DNA from: Adiantum capillus-veneris
Taxonomy: Eukaryota > Streptophyta > Polypodiopsida > Polypodiales > Pteridaceae
Assembly (NCBI GenBank): GCA_014529385.2
Contig: CM043969.1
Span: 76,366,676-76,430,675 of the forward strand
Direction: 5' to 3'
Length of the DNA stretch: 64,000 bases
The stretch's first letter is position 1. The number at the start of each line of letters is the position of its first letter. The translations under genes were made by a program, and so were the position numbers. The notes below the pieces were generated by a model, which saw only the letters and a list, made by a program, of their open reading frames with translations, was not told the DNA's origin and ran no database searches. Positions 43,830 through 53,915 of the stretch are shown piece after piece.

Positions 43830-46800
43830 TTAGGAGCATTCTGGGTGTCTGGCTAGAATGCTTCTAATCCTTTGTTGTAGTCTCCTCCGGTGAAGTGTGC
43901 TTCTGCATCTCGGTCGTGGTCGTCTCGATTTCCTAAGCTCAATCGCCCTGTCAATAAGGGTGCCTTTGGTATAAATGGGGGTACTCCTTTGTGCTGGCTG
44001 CTGGCCTCTTGCTTCTCCTTCCATTCCTGCTTCTCTTGATTCGAAGAAATCTGTGATCTGCCTGTGAGGCTGTAGTGCTCTTTGTCTTCTCATTATATTA
44101 ACCCTGTGCCGATGTAGTTCCAGTAGGTACAGGCCTAAGCATCTTTGATCTTGGTATTGCATGACTCTATCTAGAGGTCCAAAGCCTTCTTTAAATAGGC
44201 AATGGAAACGCCCACGTATCTCGTAGTATACGGTGCAATGGCATATGTAGTGTAATTCTGTCTCCGGCTCCATTCCGCATAACTTGCAAATTCTGCTCTC
44301 AGGTGGGATTCCCCTAAATCTGCCAAATTCAATTTCTAGCTCGTGTGAGGATGTACGAATCTGACCAATAGCACATCTCAAACCATGAGACAGGTGGGTA
44401 TCCATGTAGCTTGGGTGAATCACAAAACCATCTTCAGATAGCTGTAGGAAGTTTTCTTTGTAGTCGGCCATCTTCGTGCCCAATTCTTGTGTAGGGTCTA
44501 CCCATGTCCTCTTAGTATCCAACTGTATAAGATCCTGGCGGATGATTTTATTAATCCATCTTCAGATAGCTGTAGGAAGTTTTCTTTGTAGTCGGCCATC
44601 TTCGTGCCCAATTCTTGTGTAGGGTCTACCCATGTCCTCTTAGTATCCAACTGTATAAGATCTTGGCGGATGATTTTATTAATCTCCGTTCGTGTGATTG
44701 CCAGTGATGGAGCCTCAAGAGAGTATTGGAAGGGGGGTAATCTTTCCATACTGAACCCGTGTCTCTGAAACCACGAGGACAATTGCGCATACCAGCATGA
44801 TGTATCTCCTTTCATTGCTAATTGTCGAGAGGATTCGAGGGCCAATCTAGTATATCGGCAATTATTTGTATCCCACAAACCATGTATAAAGGACACTGAT
44901 CTGGTAAGAGCTTCAATTTCTATTGGAGGGGCAGCTAGTTCCGCTCGGGTAATCGCGTGTGGTACGGAGGCCTTGGCTCTAATCATTTGGGAAATCATAG
45001 ATACCAAAGGTCTGTCCATTGACTTCCAATTATCGTGATCCACAGATGGTCCCCAAACCTGGACCCCATAAAGCATAGCCGAAGCCACCACAGTATCAAA
45101 GAGCCAAAGTTTTGTTCGTGGTTCCTGAAACTGCACTTGTGAACACATCCTCTCCAACCCTCCCAAGGCCGCAGAGGCTCTGGACAATCTAGCATCTGCT
45201 GCTTTCTTAAGAGTAAACTTCTGTCCTGTAAATACCACACCAAGGTATGTGTATGCATCTGTGTACTCTACTGTATTCTGGCCATATGCAAATGTAGGTG
45301 CCGATCTCCTAACCCATTGCGGTGTGGTGTTAAACACCATAACTTTGGTTTTACCCAAATTTACCGACAGTCCGTTGTCCTCCGCGAATTTATGTAATGC
45401 ATCTAACTGCCTCTGCATTCCATCTGGTGATTCTGCTATCAATACAATATCATCTGCATACAACAACAAAGGGATCCATGACCCTGCAAGTTGAGCACCT
45501 CTGTCACCCTCTCTATCAATGTAATCTGATACCTCATCTATATACATACCAAATAAAGTAGGGGACAGTGGGCATCCCTGCTTTACTCCAACGGTGGAAT
45601 GAACAATGTCGGAATCCCCTTATGGAGTACGTACATAACCAGTTACTGACCCGTATAAGGCCATGATCCCCCAAATAATCTCTTTGGGGACCCCTAACTC
45701 CTGCATCCTGCGCATCAATCTGGCCCTTGGTACTGTATCAAAAGCTTTCCGAAAATCCACAAAGTAACAATACATCCTTTTCCCGCTTGCTCTTCCTTCC
45801 TCAATAATGGCTTTGAGCGTAAGAATATGATCTAAAGTGGAATAACCCCTCCTGAATCCAGCTTGTCCTGTTGCCCTTATGCCCTCATTCTCTGCCCATC
45901 TACTCAATTTTTGTTCAAGAATGGATGCGTACAGTCGGGTCAATGTGTGACCTACCATAATGGTATGGTAGTTCCCGGGTATCATAGGATCCCCTGACTT
46001 GAAAATAGGTACGATAGTAGATAATTTCCAAGATTTAGGTAATCCTTCACACATGACCCGATTAAATAGATGAGCAAGGACTTCTGAAAGTAGATCCCTT
46101 GCATGGATCAGATGTTCTGCTACTAAACCCTCATGATCATATGCTCTTCTTGTCTTCATCTTATCAATGGCTTTTTTCACCATTTCTGTAGTAAAGAAAG
46201 TACTAGTAGCAAGGCATGGCTCTAGCGGATCTGGTAATGGAGGCTGTCCAGATACCATGTATAATGATGTTACATATTGACCCCAAATCTCAGGAGAAGT
46301 AATTGTCGGAGGCGATGAGTGCTCGTGAAATAAACGCCAGGCCTCATGTGAGTCCTGACTCAAGAAGAGCTGATATAAATCCTTCTCTAGTTTGGCTAAA
46401 AATACCCTTTTCTTGCGACGCACTATACGCTGAAGAGCAATCCGAGACTGCTTATATGTGATGATCCCAAGTGTAAGCTCTTTCTGGACCTGGGTTCTCG
46501 TCTCTCTGCATTCCTCGTCGTACCAACTGTTTTGAGGCATGTTCCCAGATCCTCTCTTCTAATCAGGCTGAGTATGTGGGTATGCCTCTTGTGCTGCTCC
46601 ATGTAGTATCTCTGTTAGCTGAGAAGTAATCTCCTCTACAGTATATACTGGCTCGGCTGCCCACATCCTATTATAGATCTTTTCCACATAGACTGAATCA
46701 GTCTCTGGCGTGAAAGTATATCTTGTGTGTGTCTTCTTCCTTTGTACTTGAGAGGCATTGTATTGGAAGGAGATTGATAAGGTCAAGAGAGCATGATCCA

Positions 46801-47590
46801 CTGCAATCCCAACCGGTTTGGGTCCCACCTTAAAGTCCTCGATATTAGAAATAAAGCTTGGTGAAGTCATGACATAATCCACTGTACTGGCCCCATGCCT
46901 GTGCGGGAAGCATGTGAATCCCCCAGATAAAGGGAAATTCTCTAGACCATTAAGTATGGCCAAACCATGTGTAGTTGCCATCTCCATGAGATGTCTCCCA
47001 TATTCACAGTGTTCTTTATCCTGTGAGTTTCTAGTAAGCCCCTTCAGTGATAAATCCACTTCTCTGAGCATTTCCTCAGAAGTATCATAGAATATTGCTT
47101 GAGAGTTGGCCGTTCTGGCATTAAAGTCTCCTAAGAGAACGATGTCTCCATCTCTAGAGAACTCGCATATGTCATTGTTCAATATGGAGAAAGGGGATTG
47201 TCCTTTAGGTGAGGAGTAGACTGATGTACTTGGAGGGAAGTAGCATATAGCGATATATAGAAATCTACCTGTCTCGGCTCTCATTCTAACCCACATATAC
47301 CTTGCTTGCTCATCTTTCTTGATAATCTGTAGTAGTGGTTTCAGCTCCTCTTTAAATAAGACTGCTACTCCTCCTGAACCCCGGCTACCTCGTAGAGATC
47401 TCTTGTCTGGTCGACCAGCTGTTTCCCATAAATACCCCTTCACATGTGGCATAAGCTGTCCCGGTATCTGGTGTGACTCTGAGTAGAAAACTATGTCTCT
47501 GTCCCTAAAGCTGTCTTCAAAGGCACCTACATCTAGCCTATATGACCCATTACAATTCCACGCCGCTATCCGGAGCGTCGCCCCATAGGT
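43830..47590 (-). pseudogene. LINE ORF2: AP endonuclease, reverse transcriptase, C-terminal zinc motif
   Basis: The endonuclease starts AAWNCNG near 47560 without an in-frame ATG. It has GGVAVLF, LLGDFNART, STVDYVM and VDHALLTLS, the catalytic Asp/Asn/His set. Reverse transcriptase has YFVDFRKAFDTV, GCPLSPTLFGMYIDE and LLLYADDIVLIAES. The C-terminus has CKLCGMEPETELHYICHC. In-frame stops at 46558-46560 (after HTQPD) and 45620-45622 (after YVRTP) and a 128-bp tandem duplication at 44428-44683 break it. An ATG overlapping the ORF1 stop (ATGA at about 47601) lies one frame off, next to a GGGG run, so the natural start was probably there. Confidence 0.9.
44428..44683 (-). repeat. 128-bp tandem duplication inside LINE ORF2
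   Basis: Copies at 44428-44555 and 44556-44683 are nearly identical (one visible C/T difference, GATCC/GATCT). The duplication shifts the frame within the C-terminal part of ORF2. It must be recent. Confidence 0.9.
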
Positions 47591-47599
47591 CTCTCACTG

Positions 47600-48762
47600 T
47601 CATGATGAGCGCTTTTCCCGAACCACTACTTTCCCTCCTCTATAAAAGGCGATTTTCCCCTTTTCTCTTGTTGCCCTGATCTCTGGCATCAACTCTTGCA
47701 TGTGTGCCACTTGTGCCAATGTAAGGTCATCTCCCAGGAAAATACCGGTTTTCTTAAGAGTTGGCCTCTTCTTTAGAAATTCTTTCCTTATTTCTATATT
47801 CGGGAAGCGAAGAATAAGTGCCCTATCCTTTACGTTTCCCTTCTCATTGATTCCTTTCTTGCCCACTCTCCATGCACTTTGTGCGTAGGCTCTGTGATGT
47901 CCATGCGTTGTAGCAGTTCCCTCACTTCTTCATCTACATTCTCTTTGTCTTTGACTCCTGTGACCCGCACATGCAGAGCCCGATTCTTCCTTTTCTGCTC
48001 TTCCTGAATGGTCATATTAATAATGGTGGAGGTAGGTGTGGTCTCAGGCATCTGGGCCTTCCCTTTCTTCGCATCTTCAATCCATTTCTTTGCCTCATCA
48101 ACCTTTCCTTGTGTCTTAACAAGACGTTCCGCCCATGAAGATGCCGTTTTCGATTTCTGTTCATCTCCTTCCCGTAGAGCTTTCATCTGATCCTTCATGT
48201 CCTCGAGCTCCTTCAGCACCGAAGGTTAGTCATCTCCCTTCTCCTTAGTTGCAGATTTGCACGCCGCAAGTTCTCCTTTTAGCTCCTCGATTATTGCATC
48301 TTTTTCCCCCATGTGCTTTTCCATATTTGTTCTCCATGCTTCAAAACTTGCTACTGCCTCATCGAGTTTCTTTTGCGTAACGCATTCTGTTACATTTACT
48401 TCAACCTTGATTAGGTTTCGTAATTCCGTTTTCAAGAGTTGAATTTCCTCATTCTGTATCCCCCGGATCTCTCTCCTTAGTTCTCTCATCATGTCTCCAT
48501 ACATGGAGTTCCTGTAACTCTCAGCGTTCGCGTGCATTTCCTTCCTGATGTCATCCCTCATATAGTTTAGCTCTGATTTGAGCATCACCTGGACCTTCTC
48601 CATCATTAGCTCATCATGTATCCTGGAGGTTTTCCCAACTCGTAAGGATCCTGGTGATAGTACAGTATCTCTATTTCTCCGTTTGAAAGTAGCTGTTGTT
48701 TTTTTGGGGGTAGTGTAGCTATCTACACCCGGTCCTTCCCCTTCGGTAGGCGGATCCATCAA
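47600..48762 (-). pseudogene. LINE ORF1: coiled coil, RRM-like and C-terminal domain (animal-L1 type), with a stop and a frameshift
   Basis: The ATG at 48762 starts MMDPPTEGEGPG. A long coiled coil follows (LMMEKVQVMLKSELNYMRDD, LRREIRGIQNEEIQLLKTEL). A TAA at 48226-48228 interrupts. The same frame resumes (LKELEDMKDQMKAL) into HVRVTGVKDKENVDEEVREL, an RRM-like start. A frameshift near 47866 leads to RALILRFPNIEIRKEFLKKR and IFLGDDLTLAQVAHMQELMPEIR, the pattern of the L1 ORF1p C-terminal domain (Transposase_22 family). No CCHC knuckle is present. The two lesions inactivate this copy. Confidence 0.82.
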
Positions 48763-49117
48763 ACCCGGGCCACAAATGTAGGGTAGGGTACTAGGGTGGG
48801 GGACTGAGAATAGGGCAAAACTTAAAAAATTTAACTTATACTTAAAATGCTTTATCTGGGGCGCGCGTAGGACAAGACTTCCTACGCGTAGAAAGACTTC
48901 TACGTGTAGAAGAGCTTGCAGAGCGGTTCACACTCCCTGCCTAGCCTCGTGTGCTCTGCCCTAGCCTCGTGTGCCTTGGCTTCTGCCCTGCATTGCCGTT
49001 GTTGTCCGGGCCTCACCAGCCCTACGAGCCTCACTGCTCACGCTGCTTGCCTTACATGCTTCACTTGTTGCCCCCGCAGAGTATGGTACCCTGCGACTTG
49101 CAGCAGACCTCTGCTCA

Positions 49118-49460
49118 AAGCTAGTGGACCTTCCCCGCGTAATGAACCAGCTCGCGTAGGAGGGCCAGCTCGCGTAGGGGACCTGCTCGCGCGCCGCGTA
49201 GGAGACCAACTCGCGTAGGAGGAATGAAATGAAATGTTATATTAACGTCTTCAAAAGGCCAGAATGACCTATGAGACCAAACTGATACAAAAGAAAAGCT
49301 AGTGGACCTTCCCCGCGTAATGAACCAGCTCGCGTAGGAGGGCCAGCTCGCGTAGGGGACCTGCTCGCGCGCCGCGTAGGAGACCAGCTCGCGTAGGAGG
49401 AATGAAATGAAATGTTATATTAACGTCTTCAAAAGGCCAGAATGACCTATGAGACCAAAC

Positions 49461-49465
<5 letters not shown>
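49118..49465 (-). repeat. Tandem duplication joining LINE 5' region and LINE 3' end (about 175-bp period)
   Basis: The segment AAAGCTAGTGGACCTTCCCC... through the LINE 3' terminus (GAATGAAATGAAATG, ACGTCTTCAAAAGGCCAGAA) occurs twice, starting near 49118 and 49293. The second copy ends at CTGAT, directly followed by the GA run. A LINE 3' end was therefore attached upstream of the LINE's own 5' end and then duplicated. Confidence 0.8.

Positions 49466-49541
<76 letters not shown>
49466..49541 (+). repeat. (GA)n tract at the 5' flank of the LINE
   Basis: About 38 GA units, followed by TGTTGGTGTGTGTTCACAG. Confidence 0.9.
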
Positions 49542-49543
<2 letters not shown>

Positions 49544-49561
49544 GTTGGTGTGTGTTCACAG

Positions 49562-49684
49562 TGATGTCAGTGAAGAGGAGGCTTTGGCTTTTCTAAATAG
49601 AGAAGGACCTATCAAAGCTGCCGAAGAACCAGTGGAAGAAGAGGAAATTGATGAAATGGAAGCATTGCTGGGAGAAGTAGTATG
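49562..49684 (+). pseudogene. Exon-like acidic coding fragment of unknown origin
   Basis: TGTGTTCACAG at 49550-49560 looks like a splice acceptor. The frame that follows reads DVSEEEALAFLNREG, then a Glu-rich stretch ending EIDEMEALLGEVV and a TGA at 49682-49684. It has the look of a terminal exon: coding bias, acidic C-terminus, then A/T-richer sequence. I do not recognise the protein. It lies between a GA run and the resumption of the array at about 49731, so it arrived as a captured piece or belongs to another element's gag. Confidence 0.4.
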
Positions 49685-49730
49685 AACTACATCGTGGTGT
49701 GCCAAGTACCATACCATGTTCTTGGTACTT

Positions 49731-50169
49731 GGAGAGAGCACACGCGACACAGAGTGGTGGTATTCCACCCCAAAGAGTATTGGCCCCAAACCGTGGCGCC
49801 CCTTTCGGTATTTCTTTTTATTGCATCAACACAGTACAAGGCGGTACTCGAGACTGTGCACCTTCCAGGAAGCATGCCAGAGAATGAGCCCTTAGCACAT
49901 ATTTAAAGGCCCTTGGCCTATGAAAAGCACTTTACATGAAAAGCCTTCAAACTCACAAGCTTCTGGTCCAAAAGCAATGCCACACGAAGCTTCTTCGAAT
50001 AAAATTCCAGTAGTCTCTGGTTTGCTCTGTCTGGTCTTGTTTAGGACCGGTATGCTTTCAAAAAAGCACATGCCTGATGCTCTGATACCAGTGTCACAAG
50101 ACGGGCACCACATGCCAATAGAAAAGAACAGACTGAACAGACTTTTAGCACTTCAATAACAACTGAACT

Positions 50170-50222
<53 letters not shown>

Positions 50223-50573
50223 ACACGGAATGGCGGAATTCCACCCCAAAGAGTATTGGCCCCAGACCTTGGCGCCCCTTTCGGTATTTCTTTATATTGC
50301 ATCAACACAGTACAAGCCGGTACTCCAGACTCTGCACTTTCTCTGGGAAGCATGCCAGAGAATGAGCCCTTTAGCACATATTTAAAGGCCCTTGGCCTAT
50401 GAACATCAGTTTACATGAAAAGCCTCCAAACTCAAAAGCTTCTGGTCCAAAAGCAATGCCACACGAAGCTTCTTCGAAGAAAATTCCAGTAGTCTCTGGT
50501 TTGCTCTGTCTGCTCTTGTTTAGGACCGGTATGCTTTCAGAAAAGCACATGCCTGATGCTCTGATACCACTGT
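49731..50573 (-). repeat. Tandem LTR-leader array, block 4 (last two units)
   Basis: It resumes at GAGAGAGCACACGCGACAC. Primer sites lie at 50083 and 50561, with a GA run at 50170-50218. It ends one base after the last primer site and spacer (GATACCACTG), where sequence of other origin starts. No full-length 5' LTR terminates the array on this side. Confidence 0.9.
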
Positions 50574-51065
50574 TTCTATACATTTATACAACATAAAAGG
50601 GAGCATGAAACTTGTGTTTCGTACACACTGTAGGCTTTCATAGCCACAGTTAAGAGCATTGCTCCTGATTTGAAAAGCGTCGACCAAACATATTGCTTTT
50701 GTTGGCTATGTTACATCTTTGATGATAGTTCCAACCTTCTTCAAAGTTCAAACCAGCTGATTTTGATACCTGGTTCTAATTCCCATGGATGAGATGCATG
50801 GGGATGTAGTCATACTATCAAAATCAACGTCATGGTTATATTGTCTTGACCACATGGTTCATAGATTGCATATTCCTTCATTGGTGAGCTTGTGTTATTT
50901 ACTCAATTCATCTGGGTGTTTGTTAGTAAAATATCAGCTTTCTTGCATTTGGAATGACTACCATGAATTTACAACTTTCAGTTTTCTTCATAGGTGAACA
51001 TGAACTTTTACGGGGTTCATGTAGGTAGTCCTGACATTCTCAAAACAGCTTATTTTGCTATCCAG
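50574..51065. other. Intron sequence before the first certain exon of the RING-CH gene
   Basis: A/T-rich, with no repeats and no coding signal on either strand. It ends in a pyrimidine-rich acceptor (TTTTGCTATCCAG at 51053-51065). A plus-strand frame crosses the acceptor from 50994, but the part before 51066 is not family-like. Confidence 0.6.
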
Positions 51066-51500
51066 GTTAGAAAAGTGCCTGAAACATCAACCGGTAGATC
51101 AACACGCATTATGGATAGGCGCCCTAGCCTTCAGCTGGAAATTCCATCAAGAGTACCAGACTGCTCGGACTACAGTTCTACGTCAAAGAAGTTACCATCC
51201 ACCCAAAGTGCAAACAAGGGTTACAGATTTTACAGCAAAAGGTTATTACTGCGATCTAGTTCCAAGATAAAATCCTCTAGCTTAGAAACACCTCCTGCTG
51301 AGCTTTCAACTCCAACTTCTACTCAACCACAATGTGATAACAACAAAGCTCCTCAATCAGTTTCCTTTTTTTGGACCCATGTCGTTATGCCCTTATCTGC
51401 AAAGAGGACATCTTCAATGCCAGCAACCCCCATGCTTGATTCTGCATCCCCCTCTGGTGGATCATTACGAGGAGTTTCGGCTGATCGGTCATCCTCAAGT
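51066..51500 (+). CDS. RING-CH E3 ligase, N-terminal region exon
   Basis: Starts after a good acceptor in phase 0 and ends at the donor AAGT/GTAAGG. It encodes 145 residues beginning VRKVPETSTG and containing RRPSLQLEIPSR, a motif close to the RRPNLSLQIP element of plant RING-CH proteins. The rest is a basic, Ser-rich, disordered stretch (LLLRSSSKIKSSSLETPP) and KRTSSMPATPMLDSASP, like the RTSSLPVTP motif of the same family. This part precedes the zinc finger and is cytosolic in the family. Upstream coding sequence must exist because there is no convincing ATG here. Confidence 0.82.
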
Positions 51501-51605
51501 GTAAGGCCAGTCAGGCTAATATCTATCCAAAATGCAATCTGATTGATTTGTACGTTTCTTTCTGTTCTGTGTTTATAAGCTGATATGCTAGTTCTTTTTT
51601 GTCAG

Positions 51606-51780
51606 AGGCATGCTGTCAAAGGAGTCATTTCACGATCTCTTTCTGTTCCAGTACCTAAAACTAGCAGTTTGAGACGTATGGGTTCAACTGGAGGTGGAAC
51701 AATGCTGGTGAGGCCTGCCACTCCTCGTGTGCTTACAGCAGAGGGCCTGAAAGCTAAGGAAACAGATGCAATTATTGATG
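51606..51780 (+). CDS. RING-CH E3 ligase, exon before the zinc finger
   Basis: Follows a 105-bp intron ending TTTTTTGTCAG. It encodes RHAVKGVISRSLSVPVPK, a motif close to the RSLSLPV sequence seen in plant homologues, then RRMGSTGGGTMLVRPATPRV. It ends in phase 1 (ATT GAT G) at GTAATC. The 147-bp intron that follows ends AATGCAACAG. Confidence 0.85.
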
Positions 51781-51927
51781 GTAATCACAATCTGCAGTCT
51801 CTTCTAGTTATTCCTCCGAAATAGGAAAGTTGAAACACTTACAACATCAGTGAAAAGGGTTAGACAGAGTGGGCTCAGAGTTCTTTTGCTTCTGTACTCA
51901 ATGTTCAGTTCCTTTTAAATGCAACAG

Positions 51928-52204
51928 GTGAAGAAGAAGGGGAGGAGATTCCAGAAGAGGAGGCTGTTTGCAGAATTTGTTTTGACATTCTGGATGAAAA
52001 AGGGGAAGCTTTTAAACTGGAGTGTGCTTGCAAAGGTGAACTCGCGCTCGCACATAAAGATTGTGCATTGAAATGGTTTGGAATAAAGGGAAATCGAACT
52101 TGTGATGTTTGTGGCCAAGAAGTTCAGAATTTACCGGTTACTTTAATAAGACTTCCAACACAAAATGCTATGATTCAAGTGGTTCAGCCAGCAGAGATGC
52201 ACCG
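51928..52204 (+). CDS. RING-CH E3 ligase, RING-variant zinc-finger exon
   Basis: Opens [18 protein letters not shown] and contains a complete C4HC3 RING-CH finger: CRIC, then [11 protein letters not shown] with C-X-C and His, KDCALKWF, and [16 protein letters not shown] follows, as in plant family members. This domain recruits an E2 and catalyses ubiquitin transfer. The exon ends in phase 2 (CAC CG) at the donor GTATTC; joining to 59578 gives H-R-V-W-Q-D, the expected family sequence. Without splicing the frame would stop at 52264. Confidence 0.92.
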
Positions 52205-53649
52205 GTATTCCTCAACACTGTTACACTGCAAGGAATACTTTGACAGGCATGATCTGTGTTATTGAGGTGCTTGTCGATCAAGTAATTGAATGTGAGCAAA
52301 TTTGAAATTTCTCATGGACCGTAAAAAGGTTCAATAAGAGTGTTCTTTGAGCACATTAGCCAAGTGATGCTTGACATATTGTATCAATTTTAACAAAACT
52401 TGCGAGTGCCAAATTATGGTCTTTAACAAGCCTGAGCAGCATTGGCGATTGTCCTCAGAAGTTACCTTTTTCTAAAGATTGCCACTTTGGAGCAAAGATT
52501 CACAATCCTTGCGGGAAGAGTATCAAGTGTTAGGGGAAGAGCAAGGTGGAATTTTACAAAGAGAGAAAGGCTTTAGCCTCCTTTCGTGCCTGCCCTGCCT
52601 ACCTCCTGCATTTTGCACTTGCACAGCCAGCTATCAGCGCTTCGCCCATTTTTTGCCATCCCTCTGTGCGAGACTGACCTGAGCTGACAATTGTGCTGCC
52701 TAGCCTTCCCGCTGCCTTCACTGCACAGCCTAGCCTTAGCCCGCCATTGTTATCTTTGCATTGCACAAGTTCAACCCGCAGCCTTCAACCCCGCCAGCAT
52801 TTGTAGTGCACCTTAGTTTTAGATGCACCTCTGCATTCATGGTGGAGCATCTCGAGATCGCCCAACCCCTTCCGCCTATCTTATCTCCCTTCACCCTCTT
52901 TGGCACAAAGTTCACATTTTACAGTTTCCAAGTGTTTCTGCGGCATGAAGGCCATTCGAAGGGGTGAACAACTCGAAGTGTATCAAGAGCTTGGTGTGAG
53001 CCGTTTAGTTTCTAGACTCTGGTAAGCCGTATTCTTGTAGATACAGGGAATTCCACTGGTTCACTTGCACCAGTTTCGAAGCATTCTTGGTATCGCTCAT
53101 TTAAGGTGTGTCTCTTCTTCATCATGGATTCTGATGGGTTGTCCATTGGAATCAGACTCTCCGCGGATACACTTTTCACCCTTCACGATTCAGTGGCTAC
53201 ACTAGAGACATTTTTGGGAAGCCAAGTGTAGGAGAAAGGCTGTCAACTCTACAACTTTTAGACTTCCTCACAATCTATTCCCAGGATTGTGATTTTCTCT
53301 CCATTATGAAAGAGGTTTCTATAGGGTTCAGTTTGAGACATCGGAGGAGGCTAGTCTAGCATTGGCATAGAGTTCCCTCAAGTTCAATAGTACTTATTTT
53401 CATTTGAATAGATGGAGGCAGGGAATGGATCCTAGCTAGCCTTGGTGAGGGTCTTGTGGTTACAGACCTACAGTCAGATTTCTAGGATTATTGTCAGAGT
53501 TTCATCTGCATATCACAAGGATTGGCAATGGTGCTGGTGTTGTGTTGAATGAGGGTGGTGCACAGTCTGATGGTGTATACACTCCCACTCTCAGATTGAT
53601 TCTTGACCCCTCTCTTGTGAAGAATCCTCCTCAATTCATCTCCCTCTCT
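52205..53649. other. Intron 4 of the RING-CH gene, left part: no recognised gene
   Basis: No convincing coding or repeat structure on either strand. Short frames (for example 53491-53706) have no recognisable similarity. Confidence 0.55.
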
Positions 53650-53915
53650 ACCATAAATGGAGGAGACATATCAAGGTTTCATCCGTACGTACGTATGGAT
53701 CCGTAAGTATGTTACGTTTGTATGATACAATCCATAAATGGAGGAGACATACCAAGGTTTCATCCATACGTAGTATGTATCCGATACAGATCCACAAATG
53801 GAGGAGGCGTACCAAGGTTTCATCCATACGTAGTATGGATCCGATACAGATCCACAAATGGAGGAGACGTACCAAGGTTTCATCCATATGTATGTATGGA
53901 TCTGTAAGTACGGTC
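53650..53915 (+). repeat. Four-copy tandem repeat of about 63-79 bp
   Basis: Copies begin with ATAAATGGAGGAGACAT or ACAAATGGAGGAG at about 53653, 53732, 53795 and 53858. Each contains ACCAAGGTTTCATCC and TACGTAGTATG(G)ATCCG. The third and fourth are the most alike. The minus-strand frame at 53648-54151 is a translation of this repeat, not a gene. Confidence 0.88.

Larger units (their letters stand above)
43666..49222 (-). mobile_element. Near full-length LINE with coiled-coil ORF1 (minus), in a (GA)n tract of the array
   Basis: The 3' end (AAATGAAATGTTATATTAACG) abuts GAGAGAGA of an array unit at 43656-43666. ORF2 (43830-47590) and ORF1 (47600-48762) follow, then a 5' region (48763-49222) rich in CGCGTAGG-type repeats and with the perfect inverted repeat CTTCTACGTGTAGAAG at about 48898-48913. 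The right side is extended by a duplicated 3'-end segment and a GA run. The array resumes at 49731. The length of about 5.5 kb is typical of a complete LINE. Confidence 0.9.

Noticed and set aside
50994..51065. ATG at 50994 as the start of the RING-CH protein
   Set aside because: The segment up to 51065 ends in a strong acceptor and has intron-like composition; its residues do not resemble the family N-terminus.
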